Numbered from the stretch's first letter, positions 29,514 through 40,319 are shown. The stretch: 64,000 nt of DNA from Petasospora fabianii (GCA_022641835.1 CP048722.1:124001-188000); one strand, 5' to 3'. Translations and numbers: made by a program. Notes: generated by a model from the letters alone, not told the origin.

Positions 29514-30857
29514 ATGGACTTTCTCACAACGAACTTCCCGGAGGATACCACCTCCGAGTTCACCGGGCCCTTCCGGCTATTGGATCTCCCATTAGAGATT
29601 CTATTCCGGGTGCTTGTTTTCCTAGATGATCCAGAGATGAGATCACTCGCAGAAACATGTCGTACTCTCCGTAATGTTGCTAGAGAGAGGTTTATTCAAA
29701 GGTCAAAGTTCTTCTATGTTAGAGACAAAATCGGTATTCGTCTCACCGAGCTTCGACCAGCCCTAAGTGAACTATATCACCAACATATTGTCCCAGTCCA
29801 GAATGTCAACATGTTGGGGAACACAGCACATGTTACTGTTATAAATGATCTACAAAGATCCTTTAGAAGGGATTCATTGTCGAAGAGTCTACAGAAGCGT
29901 CCAATGTTATCAGAGTTGAAAGAGAAGAACATAATCCCCCTGGATAGTTCTACTTCACCATTGATTAAGACAAGAGTTAAAGAATTGAAACAGGAAAACC
30001 TCTCACAAATGTTACAGCTTCTTCTTAAAAGCTACAGGTTCCAGAAGAAGATTGTCAATTCTGATGTCGATGTCAACGTTAAGATATCAACTTTTGAATC
30101 ACCTGGTGACCAATCTTCAACAACGGCACCACAAGATTTGCCATCACCGGATCGAAAGACACTAATATCAAAGATCGAGATCATTGAAAAGAAGAGACAA
30201 GGAAAAGTCAACTCAGGACAGTATCATGATGTGTCTGATGAATTCATTCGCATCTACAATCGTCTCTGCTCGAGGTTTGGTCATACTATCAAGCCATCGA
30301 ACCAAAGATCACTGTCAACTCCAGTACCATCTTCTGCTTCTGTCAACTCCACATCCCCATCTACCCCACTTAGAGCTAAAAACCATCCACTTAATCAATT
30401 ACCACCACTAAACAGCTCCCCCATCTCAACTATCAAGTCCACTCGTCGTACCGTCTCCCTATCAGATACCCCACACACACCGACAGCTTCATCACGCAAG
30501 CCATCAGACTCTCGTGCCTCCTCAACATCATCTTGTTTCTCCACTCCAGGATTTGATAGCAGTCCAAGCCTGCTTGAAGTTGAAGAAGAGATGACAGATA
30601 AACAAGGGTTTATCCTTCATCGTGCTAAAGACATGACAAGTGTGCGGTCCAAGAAACAGTACTTTGAGCAGTTGAGTCATGCACAAGAATCAAACTCGAC
30701 AAACTCATCAAGAACACCATCTGATAGTTTTCTGAGATCTGTTAGCCGAGATGCGAGTGGTACCGGTATTGACGTTCCTTCTCGGAAACCAAGTAGGACT
30801 GTGTTGAAAGCTAAAGTTATCAATGATAGCATTATAAGTTACGAGAAATTGTTTTAA
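29514..30857 (+). CDS. F-box protein with RPEL-like repeats
   Basis: A 447-aa protein. Residues about 20-65 form an F-box (LLDLPLEILFRVLVFLDDPE...LAETCRTLRNVA), the Skp1-binding domain of SCF ubiquitin ligases. Two short repeats follow, ELRPALSELYHQHIVP (about 79-94) and LQKRPMLSELKEKNIIP (about 125-141), both with the RP-x2-[SE]EL...NI[LIV] pattern of RPEL motifs, which bind G-actin in animal MRTF/Phactr proteins. The rest is a Ser/Thr/Pro-rich, probably disordered region with a second ordered-looking segment near residues 225-260 (ISKIEIIEKKRQGKV...). The F-box call is firm; the RPEL call is by pattern and the target is unknown. Confidence 0.8.
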   Translation: MDFLTTNFPEDTTSEFTGPFRLLDLPLEILFRVLVFLDDPEMRSLAETCRTLRNVARERFIQRSKFFYVRDKIGIRLTELRPALSELYHQHIVPVQNVNMLGNTAHVTVINDLQRSFRRDSLSKSLQKRPMLSELKEKNIIPLDSSTSPLIKTRVKELKQENLSQMLQLLLKSYRFQKKIVNSDVDVNVKISTFESPGDQSSTTAPQDLPSPDRKTLISKIEIIEKKRQGKVNSGQYHDVSDEFIRIYNRLCSRFGHTIKPSNQRSLSTPVPSSASVNSTSPSTPLRAKNHPLNQLPPLNSSPISTIKSTRRTVSLSDTPHTPTASSRKPSDSRASSTSSCFSTPGFDSSPSLLEVEEEMTDKQGFILHRAKDMTSVRSKKQYFEQLSHAQESNSTNSSRTPSDSFLRSVSRDASGTGIDVPSRKPSRTVLKAKVINDSIISYEKLF

Positions 30858-31466
30858 TGTTTGCTCCCTACCTAATCACCCGATCTTTTTTTCACTTTGC
30901 CATTGATCTTTGTTTGTTTATCTGTTGTTACTCTGTCGTGGTGCTCTTTTATTGTTCGTTGATCTTTCCAGTATTTCTTTCTTAGCTTGCTGGTCCCTTC
31001 CTTGGTCTATTCTTTACTTCAACTGGCGTGTCTTTTTGTCTTTCACTTTTGTCTTGTTACCACGAACTTTTCCATGATCAACGATCTTTATCATATTAAT
31101 GTGGTATATATGCCTGTCTTCTAATTTACGTGTCTAATGATTAACCAATATTATAATGTTAATGAATAGTTGTTGATTGTACCCTACTCAAGCGCATCAC
31201 AGAATAAAATCTACAGTCAAACGAGTTTGCAAGTCAACCAGTAACGTTCCTATTTTTTTTGTTTTCGAAAAAAAGAATCAAAGAAGAGATACCGTACACC
31301 ACAAATCTATAAAAAAAGATCTTTCTATGAAAGAATACATGTATGTGTGCATACCCTCTTCCCCGAAACTTCTCCTCTCTTCTTCTTCTAAATGGTTAAT
31401 AAACTTTCAAACAGCATGGATGAATCGTAAAAGTCGTCAAATTGGGTTCTTCTCATAAAACTCCGC
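30858..31466. other. Convergent intergenic region
   Basis: A 609-bp region between the 3' ends of the F-box gene and hexokinase. It is T-rich on the plus strand after 30858, as in yeast 3' ends. The open frame at 31177-31458 (93 codons) has no domain and I do not call it. No RNA gene seen. Confidence 0.5.
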
Positions 31467-33011
31467 TTAAGCCTTTTTGACACCAACGGAAAGACCCTTC
31501 TTCAATCTCTTCTCAGTCAAGGCAGCAATAATAGCAGCACCGGCACCAGAACCATCTTCAGCGGCAGTGATGACGATTGGGTACTCCTCTGGCTTGACGG
31601 TCCAATCAAAGATATCTCTCAAACCTTCAGCAGCACGTTCTTTAAAGCCTGGGTACTTGTTGTAAACAGAACCATCAGCAGCACAGTGAGCAGTCTTGTA
31701 GTTTCTCTTCTTGCAAATGGCGGCAATACCACAGACAGACAATCTAGCGGATCTGGTACCAATCAACTCAGCAAGACGACGAATCAATTTACGCTCCTCC
31801 AAAGTGGTCTTGATGTCGACTCCGGCAAAGATAGACTCAATGTCAGTGAAGTCAGCTGAGGTATCCTCTTCGGCACGAGCTGGAACACTTGTGTCAAAGA
31901 CAAATGGTTCTCTCAACTTGGTGACATCCTGGTTCTCAAAGATAACCTTATCTGTGTCGTGAAGGTCAAGCAAGATGAGACGAAGGACTTCACCCAAGTA
32001 GTAACCAGAAATCATCTTCTCAAAGGATTGCTGACCTGGTCTTGGTGACTCAGCATCGATCTGGAGATCGTACTTTGTTCTTGGCAAGACAGCGTGCTCG
32101 TTATCAAAGGCACCGTACTCACAGTTGATGGCATGAAGACCGTTAAGATCAACATCGTCACAGTACTTGCCCTCCAACTTTGGAATGGCACCAGCCTGCT
32201 CATAGTAGGCACCGTTACAACCAGTACCGAAAATCAAACCCATCTTAGTCTCTGGGTCAGTGTATGCGGAGGCAACAAGAGTACCTGTTGTGTCATTGAT
32301 CAATGCAACAACATTGATTGGGACTTGGTGCTTTTCCAAGGCCTTCTGCAACATTGGGACAACATCGTGGCCTTCAACGCCTTCAATATCGTAACCCTTG
32401 GTCCATCTCTGCAAGATACCTTCGTTGATAGCGTTCTGGGAAGCTGGGTAAGAGAAAGTGAAACCCAAAGGCAATGGGGAAGAAACACCTTCTGGGTAGT
32501 TCTCCTTAACGAATTTTTCCAAACTGCTAGCGATGAATTCCCACAAGTCATCGGCCTTGGCAGTTCTGATGTTGTCTGGAAGGGCGTACTTGTGCTGGGA
32601 AGTTTCAAACTTGGAGTTACCAAGCAAATGGACGAGGACAACTCTCAAGTTTGTTCCACCGAGATCGATGGCCAAGTAATCACCGGTCTCATCACCAGTT
32701 GGGAAGTCAAAAACCCAACCTGGAATCATAGGAATGTTACCGCCCTGTTTGGAAAGACCCTTCTCCAATTCACCAATAAAGTGATCGGTGATCTTCTTAA
32801 GGGTTTCAGGGGTTGGAGTCAAAAGGTCCTCGAGCTTCTCAATAGTTGAGAGGATCTGTGGGGAGACGCCCTTGAGGAGTTGCTATGATGTGTGTTAGCA
32901 TGTTTGTTGATGGCCCCCTCCCATCGGGCGGCTAATTTCAAACCGCCAGCTGATCAGCTGGCGGTATACTGATGAACTTACGTCTCTAGCAGTCTGCTGC
33001 TCTGTGGTCAT
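31467..33011 (-). CDS. HXK2: Hexokinase, two exons, palindrome inside the intron
   Basis: Glucose phosphorylation enzyme of about 481 aa (S. cerevisiae Hxk2 is 486). Exon 1 is 32982-33011 (MTTEQQTARD). The intron 32883-32981 (99 nt) has GTAAGT, a GCTAAC branch point and ATCATAG. Exon 2 is 31467-32882 and begins QLLKGVSPQIL. Signature motifs are phosphate-1 YLAIDLGGTNLRVVLV, the sugar-binding LGFTFSYPASQ, LINDTTGTLVASAY, LIFGTGCNGAYYE and the adenosine region near ITAAEDGSGAGAAIIAAL. The first intron-spanning exon restores the conserved N terminus, which the downstream frame lacks. The intron holds a perfect 24-bp palindrome. It may be Hxk1 or Hxk2; the symbol marks the family. Confidence 0.93.
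32942..32965. repeat. 24-bp perfect palindrome in the hexokinase intron
   Basis: The half ACCGCCAGCTGA is followed directly by its exact complement TCAGCTGGCGGT. In the pre-mRNA this could form a strong hairpin between the donor at 32981 and the branch point near 32895-32900. Confidence 0.95.
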
Positions 33012-35155
33012 TTTGAATGGATTTATGTATGCGTTAGCGCTTAAGATTTCTCTTTGATCTGTTGTTGTACGGTGGTGTGGTTGGGAGCGAGGTCGCTGCT
33101 TTTATACAAATTTCGGTTGGCGTCGCGTGGCGGACAGTCCAAATGTTCTTGCCGCGCGTATACGTCCGCTCGGGACGTTGGCCGCCGCGCCACGAGACTC
33201 CACTTCTAAGCACCCCAGTCCACCCCAGTCCACCCCGGACAAGGGCAGGACAAAAAGGCACGTTGGTGGAGACTCGGTGTGGGGATAGGAACGACTACCA
33301 CAACGACACCACGACACCACGACACAGCGATACAGCGTCGTAGCCAAACGTCTCAGAGGAATCAACTTCTAGTCTCTGGAGCTTGCTATGCAAATGGTGC
33401 GCCGCAGATAGACTTGAAAGGTGGGGGGAAACGGGCTACATAATTCACCAGATGGCGTCAGGTTATCTTTGCCAGATCTAGTACATCGGGTCATGGGGCT
33501 TGTATGGGACTTTGCGGTTCCTGAAGCCATGGGGGAAAGCGATTAGGAAAGTCCATAGAGGAGCTAGCTTATATCCAAATGGGAGAGGCCCAATAGGATA
33601 ATCTCTATCAACGTGGTGTTAGTGTCCTTCGTCAGATTGCACCCTATTACAACTTGTAGCTTCGGGAGATAGAGAGAAAGGGTTCTCCCCTACAAAATCA
33701 GGCAATATGGGGGGTGGGGGGAAACAGTCAAGCAACAATCTGGAGATCCTGCAAGATCTGCGCCCCGCATCTGTGTCCGGAGGAAAAGCTAAACTTGAGG
33801 CCCAACCGCTGACCCTCTTGCATCATATCCTATGGCTCAGGTCTGAGCAGATGAAGATTGCTATGAATGATCTCACAAAGAGGACCGGGGTTGAGAATTA
33901 TGAAGTCCTGTCCGTGACGCACGCATGTCTTTGCCTAAACACGCGATCGGAGAAATTGCGAGAGCCCTGGAGAAAAATACCGCCACCATTAACTCCTCCT
34001 TTGCTTTTAATAAGATATCCCTGGATATGTGACAAGACAGAAGTTCGTCCTCAAAATTATTGATATTGTCTGATACATGTCACAAGCTGCCACCTAAAAT
34101 TTAGCCCTCGCTTGAAGTGAACCAGCTCCGGAACAACCTCGGACAAACATGTTTATTGTCCCAGTTATGTGTGTTTTTTTTCCGTGATCATCACGCGTCG
34201 ACGTGCAGCATTTCTCCGCAACACAACGATTTGTCCGAAAGGATAGGGATCTCAAGAAGAGGTCCGAAGGCTCCGGAAGATCCATCAGGATTGCATAGTA
34301 TTTACGGTCTATCGAATGGAAAACCTGAGATACACAAAGATGGTCAGATCTTAAGTTTCGATCGTCAAATCGTTTTTTCTCTGATTCCCACAACACTGAT
34401 CAGACCTTTTGAAACTTGCTGTTACACATTTCGGCTCTTCCTGCATCTGTTTATCACACACGAGAGTTGCTTAATTTAGGCGTGAGGTGCGAGGAGAGGA
34501 GATTACGAGAGTTCTCGTAGTTGCTATAAAGCCCTGGTATTGATATCCTCCAACTATACATTGGTTTCTCTTCACATCCCAAATATGAACTCTCACTGCG
34601 TCCTGGACTCAGCATTTATGACATCAGGGCGAACAAGCTCTTCAGTTTCAGTAAAGGCTATAGAAAATCAAGTATAAGCATTTACGAAAGTGCTAAATCA
34701 TCGATTATTGCTCATACAAAGCAATAGTGTAGCAATAACTTTAATTTCGATCTTCAGTTTAGTTGTTACATGATTCTTTGCAAGGGTGTCCAGTTCATAC
34801 AGAAAGTAGGGTAGGAACCCTCTGTAAGGGATATGATTCAAAATTTCCTCAGCTTTGCTTTCTTTGAAGGGTATATTACACCCACAAGACGGACTTGGGA
34901 ACAATGGTTTACTGCTCAAGAACACAAATCCGAGACCTATAACTCAACTGTTAACGAAGTTCCGGAATCATGTGTTGAAACAATACGCGGTGATTATCAA
35001 TCATTGGCCTCAGAATTATCTCGTTAACCTAAAAGCCCATTCTCGATAACGCCACGATGCTCCAGCACCTGTCCTACATATCACCATTGATGGCTGTTAA
35101 GCACCCACTCAGCTACACTTTGTTACACTATCAGACATTGCAAACATTACATTTC
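33012..35155. promoter_or_regulatory. Hexokinase upstream region and PRE6 3' flank
   Basis: About 2.1 kb without a convincing gene. On the minus strand TTTGTATAAA (33101-33110) is a plausible TATA box about 90 bp before the hexokinase start. Three 10-bp units CACCCCAGTC, CACCCCAGTC, CACCCCGGAC lie at 33211-33240; their C4-type cores resemble Mig1 or STRE-like elements. The open frames at 33707-34063 and 34117-34479 lack domains and I do not call them. Confidence 0.45.
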
Positions 35156-36087
35156 CTAGTTGGAAGAAGCTGGCTTCTTCTTCTCAGCCTCACTAGCCTT
35201 CTCCTCTTCGATTTCAGTGACAAACTTCACAATCTCATCGTTGCTCAAGGAAGTAACACGACCTGGTTCCATCACAGACACCTCAACGTTCTTTGCACCA
35301 GATTGGACAACTTCAAGTAAACTCTTAATGGCAAGAAGAACAGTCTCGTCCCTAGTCATACCTTCTTTGTAGTTTTTCTCGAGGAATTCACGAACTGTCT
35401 TACTGCTTCTTCCAATGGAGCTAGCCTTCCAAGCCGAATAGATACCTGAAGGTTCTGTCTGGTAAAGCTTTGGCACGTCATCATTCTCATCGAAACCAGC
35501 AATGAGCGTAGCAATACCAAATGGTCTCACACCACCAGACTGTGTATATCTCTGTTGCACGCCTGCAACATATCTTGTGAGGTAGTCAATGGAGACTGGA
35601 TCTTCGAGGGTCAATCTGTGTGACTGTGCTTCCAGTCTGGCCTTGTCCACAAGAATTCTAGCATCGGCATTCAATCCTGCAAAAGCGAGATACGCGTGCT
35701 TGTCAACCATATTGATCTTACTTGGTGTGATACGAGGGTCTTGCAATTTAAGTGTGCTACGCTTCTCACAAGCGAGCACAACGACATCTTTACCCTTGAC
35801 ACCAACGGCACAGGTTCCTCTCTTGACAGCTTCGGACGCATACTCAACCTCTAGCGGATAAAACTGTTAGTATAATGAACATACAATCATCCCAATCATC
35901 ACAATCATCACAAACACTCACGGAAAACATGTCCATCAGGACTGTTATATCTGTTAGTATATCATCCTTAAAAGTTTCGAGTGGCAAATCGGACAAAAAA
36001 ATGACATTGAGCCATAAGTGCGGCCAATCACCAGGATCGGGATCAAACATACCTGAAAATAGACAAAGCACGGTCGTATCCACTCAT
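35156..36087 (-). CDS. PRE6: 20S proteasome alpha4 subunit Pre6, three exons with a 20-nt microexon
   Basis: Alpha-ring subunit (PSMA7 type), 249 aa after splicing. Exon 1 is 36053-36087 ([11 protein letters not shown] plus two bases), exon 2 only 35924-35943 (20 nt), exon 3 35156-35850. Intron 1 (35944-36052) has GTATGT, TACTAAC and AACAG; intron 2 (35851-35923) has GTGAGT, TACTAAC and GCTAG. The joined N terminus [20 protein letters not shown] is the proteasome alpha signature and proves the splicing. [35 protein letters not shown] and [16 protein letters not shown] match alpha4. Ala-Cys follows the usual pattern and the tail is Lys/Glu-rich. The upstream region (36088-36359) is shared with RPR2. 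Confidence 0.95.
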
Positions 36088-36359
36088 ATTGTCTGCTTTT
36101 ATTTCTCAATTGGACGTGTGGAGATCAATTGATCAAGTTGGGGAGAAGGGCTGTAGTGCGAATGTGTGTGTCTCTTCCATACGCCACTGGCAGAGAGAGC
36201 GCGACTCGAGGAACTAGTAGGGTAACCCCTATGGATCGAACCTGCGCGCGCTCAACTGCCAAACAAGAACTAAGCTAAACTCATCACCACGGAATACAAG
36301 AGATCCTTATAAGTCATAGCCGATCTGGAATCACTTCACAAAATACAGGAACATTCATC

Positions 36360-36761
36360 ATGAGCTCGAACCCCAGCTCAGGAAACTCCAAAACGCCGAA
36401 GAAGGCTCACAGCAGGACATCGGTACCCAATAAAGACGGATTCTCCAGAGCCTCTTTTCTTTTACAAGCTGCTACAGCAACATCCATGACCACACAACCA
36501 TTGTCTAGGATGTATCTACGATCCATGGACCTTGTCACTAAAAAGAGTGTCCTCAAAGTGGATCCCATTGTGAAGAGAGTGTCCTGCAAGAAGTGCGATC
36601 GTCTGCAAATACCCAATGTCACATCTACATTAAGGCTTGAAAACGAAGGCAAGAAAACTGAGATGTATCAAGTACGATGCATATGTGGCACGACGAAGAG
36701 ATATCCAGTGGGTCAAGATAGGCAGTTTAAGCTCTTCACAGAGAAGAGTGATGATGAATAA
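36360..36761 (+). CDS. RPR2: RNase P subunit Rpr2 (Rpp21 family)
   Basis: A 133-aa zinc-ribbon protein of nuclear RNase P, which trims tRNA 5' leaders. The central helix region (FSRASFLLQAATATSMTT, SRMYLRSMDLVTKKSVLKV) is followed by the ribbon: CKKC in VKRVSCKKCDRLQIP and CIC in YQVRCICGTTKRYP, giving four cysteines in the Rpr2/Snm1/Rpp21 order. LEN in STLRLENEGKK is as expected. Length is close to yeast Rpr2 (144 aa). It is divergent from PRE6 by 272 bp and convergent with MIM1. Confidence 0.9.
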   Translation: MSSNPSSGNSKTPKKAHSRTSVPNKDGFSRASFLLQAATATSMTTQPLSRMYLRSMDLVTKKSVLKVDPIVKRVSCKKCDRLQIPNVTSTLRLENEGKKTEMYQVRCICGTTKRYPVGQDRQFKLFTEKSDDE

Positions 36762-36828
36762 CATAATTTAACGAGTGCATAATGAATGAGCTTTGTAGTA
36801 TATGGATGTTGTGTACTTGGTCGTTTAT

Positions 36829-37262
36829 TCAAAGCATCTTTGCCTTGGCATTCTTGTTTTCCTGTGTCTTTGGTCGGTATATCTGTCAATGAATGTTAGT
36901 AATCTCGATCAATCCTTTCGATGATAAGTAGCTCAACTTACTCTAGCACCCACCCAGTTGTAGTGGAATCCAATCTCGTGGGCGATGATCTCACCAAAGC
37001 CCAACATGAGACCGTTGATAAATGGGAGGAAGAGATTAATTGAAAGTGAAGCAAGCAATGCACCTAGAGCGAATCCACCTGTACTGCTCACTGTTTTCGT
37101 AGAGGGTGTCGAGGGGTCGCTTGGTTCTTCAAAGTCATCAAGTCGAGTCTCATCTGTAGCGACTTGCTCCCTGTTAGTGGCGAGCGAGTCTTCTGCAAAT
37201 TCCTCCGCAGCAACTGCAATATCCCCTAAAACACCGGATACATTCGATACCAGTTCAGTCAT
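36829..37262 (-). CDS. MIM1: Mim1, mitochondrial outer-membrane insertase subunit, two exons
   Basis: A 124-aa single-span protein that, with Mim2, inserts signal-anchored and multi-span outer-membrane proteins. The membrane segment SINLFLPFINGLMLGFGEII (about residues 74-93) matches yeast Mim1 almost residue for residue, including the GxxxG-type glycines, and is followed by AHEIGFHYNWVGAR. Exon 1 is 36942-37262 and exon 2 36829-36882. The intron 36883-36941 (59 nt) has GTAAGT, TACTAAC and GACAG. Splicing gives the tail IYRPKTQENKNAKAKML, whereas read-through stops after two residues. The acidic N-terminal half faces the cytosol in the known topology. Confidence 0.93.
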
Positions 37263-37551
37263 AGTTTGCTTATGTGTGATGGGGGAATGGTTGTGAAGAT
37301 ACTGGTGAGTATGCGGGCTTTGTTTGTGGGGCCAACTGTGCCTTTCTGATTTGGTAGTATTATTCCTCCGCCTCGACTGGCGGTTTCGCGCAGGCCTCCA
37401 GCACTTCCATCATCAGCTTCCAAGCACAAGCTTCAAGTCAACATGATTTAGGTAATGATTATCAATAAACAGTTAAGAAAAAACCAAGACTGGCAGTACT
37501 CGAAATAAATATTGAAAGCAAAAAATGGAAAAAAAATAAATTTGTGAAGAG

Positions 37552-37623
37552 CACTCATGCTGGGGGTCGAACCCAGAATCTTCTGATTAGAAGTCAGACG
37601 CGTTGCCATTACGCCACACGAGC
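37552..37623 (-). tRNA. tRNA-Arg(UCU), no intron
   Basis: Read on the minus strand, the 72-nt gene starts GCTCGTGTGGCGTAATGG and has the anticodon loop CTTCTAA (anticodon TCT). Its T-arm GGGTTCGACCCCC is perfect and it ends GCATGAGTG. It is nearly identical to the S. cerevisiae tRNA-Arg(UCU). The 7-bp acceptor stem pairs with two G-U. A T-tract (minus strand, about 37529-37537) serves as Pol III terminator. It borders the retrotransposon island. Confidence 0.97.
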
Positions 37624-37698
37624 TGTTCACATCAACCGAAGCTGGATGGAATGTGTAGCCGCATCAGACCTTCCTTAGTTAGTTAGTAGTCGAGCTCT

Positions 37699-37908
37699 TC
37701 AACACTGATAACTTATTTCCAATTTGATGAATCCTATTAGCCCGGCATACACCAAAGGTAGCCTCAACAACATAAAAGGAGAACCAGCGACACTAGTGGA
37801 AGCGTAAGCGGAACCTGAGCTGCCTGAACCTTGATAAATGAGCCCAACTACAGTGTACAAGAGCATTATAATATGAACATGGGAAAAGTTGCTCAAAAGC
37901 TCAACCAA
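37699..37908 (-). pseudogene. Possible fragment of a GPI-anchored wall protein
   Basis: A 69-codon frame contains GSGSSGSAYASTSVAGSPFM followed by a hydrophobic run LLRLPLVYAGLIGFI, which looks like a Ser/Gly-rich stalk with a GPI-attachment tail. There is no complete gene around it. It may equally be chance. Confidence 0.25.
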
Positions 37909-38508
37909 ACATCAAAGCATCTTAGTAGGCACCGGCCACCTCCATATTGGTGGTTGTTCGAAAAATGCACCGCTTTTGTTTAGTCTACTGCCCCCAAACC
38001 CTTGTTCTTCCCTTGAACCCAAAGACACGTCTAGTCCTAGAGCGTGAGCACAAGTCGACAGACCCTTTGTTTCAGGGTTCCGCTTGACTTTGGACTCTCC
38101 TAACTTGAAACCGCTCCCTCTTGAAGATAGTTTTAGACTAAAAGAGAAAGTTGAACATCCACATTTCAGTTAGTATTAGAGGCATACTTGAGTTTGAGAG
38201 TACCATCAGTAGTGTAGTGTCTGACGAACATACATGGACTGGAGTCTCCTTCATTATGGCTTGGAGAATAGGATGGCTGTAAGCCTGATCTTATAATCAC
38301 CAAACACAATAAACGATGGAAATGGGATATTCAGCGTGTTCAGAGTGTACCTAATCCAGAGGCATCTAAAATTGATGAGGTAACAGATGGCTGGAGGGAA
38401 TAGTTTCAGCTCAACTGTGACATATCGAGTACAGGGCTTGCGGGGGAAGAAAATATTATATATTGGTTGTGAAACACTAACCTACCCTGATGGTTCAAAA
38501 GATGTATC

Positions 38509-38750
38509 TGTTGGATATTGGTTGTTGCCTATCAACCATTTGCTATCACTATTACTTACCACTATTGCCTATTGCTTATCACTGTTACTTTTGGTTGTCA
38601 AGCACTAACTTATTTCTGTCTTGTGCTGATACTACTTCTCACTATTCCTCACCTGTTGAAACTATAAGCAATCCAAAGTCTGCTCAGCTCGGTCTTTTTA
38701 TATCGTATATACTCTTTGCCCGAATACAGTGTTTTGCCTGCTTCCATTGA
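38509..38750 (+). mobile_element. Solo LTR, Ty1/copia family fossil
   Basis: It begins TGTTGGATATTGGTTG and contains the family hallmarks GAAACTATAAG, a GGTCTTT box and CTCTTTACCC/TGCCCGAATACA near its end. It abuts an oppositely oriented LTR. Divergence from the other copies suggests an old insertion. Confidence 0.7.
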
Positions 38751-39050
38751 ATCTGGGAGGTTAGACCCACGGCAGACACACTTACAGACGGAAATGTTCA
38801 GGGGAAGCAAGCAAGTAGTGTATTGGGTAAAGAGCAGAGAAAGACCGTTATGTGGGCAGAACTTGGTCTACTTATAGTTTCAGCAAATAGCACATGGGGC
38901 GGAGCAACATGACCCCTTGACCAATCATGACCAGTCATAGTGGGCAGATAATCAGATAACAAGATAAAATATAACAGATATCGGACAACCGGGACTAATC
39001 ACGTAGACAGTAATAGCTTAGAGCTTGACAACCAATATCCAACATACCTG
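38751..39050 (-). mobile_element. LTR with a short gag leader, Ty1/copia family fossil
   Basis: On the minus strand it begins TGTTGGATATTGGTTG near 39050 and carries the same internal boxes. It ends in a gag-start-like segment around 38751-38790 that matches the one at 43494 in sequence. No pol follows. Confidence 0.65.
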
Positions 39051-39779
39051 ACCTCAAGAATCAGATCCTGATGGTTCAACAGTATCTCAACACGCGAAGC
39101 CATCCTTGGATTCAGGAGAGGCAGTAAGTGGTAACGAAGAAGACTCAGCAGAGAATTTTTCAGCTTTAAAGGGTTCAGATGATGCAGCAGATCCAGCAGA
39201 TTCAGCAAATTCCGCAAATTTATCAGATTTAGCAGATTTAGATGCAAAGACAACTCAGAGGACAAAGACTCATTAGCGTTTGGTGAAGACGGTTCAGTAG
39301 AAGATTCAGATGGAGAGGGAGAAGAAGACGAAGTAGGTATTTCAGCAGGAAGGGAGGCAGAGATTCGTCCAGCAATAAGGATAAGGATTCAAACTAGTAG
39401 AGGAGATATCAGGAGTCACATCCAAAAAGTGTTCATGGAAAGTAAGATGTACTACAGCAACGATCTTGGTAGACGAGAAGCACTATGCCTTGTGACGTGG
39501 ATTCTAGCCATCAGAGAAGCCGGAGTGCGCTATGCTCAAATGGAGGTTCAAACTTGAAGTACGATTCATCGGGTAGGCAGCACGAACAACAGCTTCTGTG
39601 CCGAAGCAAATTGGTGCTGTGGAGCAGGCAAGCATGGCTACTGGCAACTGCCTGGAAGCTTCGGCTCAAACGCTCAGCATTGCCATTCATATATGATAAA
39701 TATGGAGCCTTAAGTTGATAGCGAATATCTTCTTCACATGGAAGATGGTGGAAGTCAGCATTTTTGAACACTGGCCCCA

Positions 39780-40301
39780 GGTTGTGCGTGTTTCTTAGTC
39801 TTTTTGGAGGTAAAATTGGACATGGTTTTCGAAATTCTTATTCTGTTGCTGCCGACTCTGCTACAGAGGCTCTAACTTTGGGGAGATATATGGACTCGTC
39901 TGCCCCTTACTGGTCGATATGTGACATTTGCGTTGGAAGCCCTTACGCCAGTTGTTTGGTCGAATACTGAACTTATGGCTCACTTATCATGGTACCAGAG
40001 AAAAAGTCTGGCTTGTTCCGCTCAAAAATACGCTTCTTACACTGTACTCAATGATAACCAAGGAGCCACCAAGCTTGCCAGTTATGCTCCTTTTCATGCC
40101 AGAACCAAGCATATAGACAGAAATGTAATTTTCATGCCAGAATACATTGGTGACGGTACCCTGAAACTAAAGTATATTTCTAGTATGCTTCCACAAGGGA
40201 ATAAATTGCTGATGTTCTCACTAAGCCACCCCCAAGACAAAATGGTCAGCAACCGGCCTCTCCGCTCGGTTTGTCTGGATAGTGTTTTATTGAGCCCCTA
40301 A
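39780..40301 (+). mobile_element. Ty1/copia pol fossil (RNase H region)
   Basis: Translation shows the copia-class RNase H signature: NDNQGATKLASY, FHARTKHIDRNV and DGTLKLKYIS, the last third of a Ty1/copia pol. Only this part is recognisable and the element is broken and degraded. Acid-rich sequence just upstream (39180-39360) may be earlier pol or spacer. Confidence 0.8.
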
Positions 40302-40319
40302 TTGCAGTACCTGCAGGCC

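Noticed and set aside
32094-32849. Long open frame antisense to hexokinase (251 codons)
   Set aside because: It lies wholly over a well-supported hexokinase exon, has no domain, and is the usual mirror of a codon-biased gene.
33707-34063. 118-codon frame in the hexokinase upstream region
   Set aside because: No recognisable domain, weak context, and composition like the surrounding intergenic DNA.
36225-36260. B-box-like GGTTCGATCC on the minus strand upstream of RPR2/PRE6
   Set aside because: The flanking bases do not form a T-stem and no tRNA body is present; it is a single weak match.
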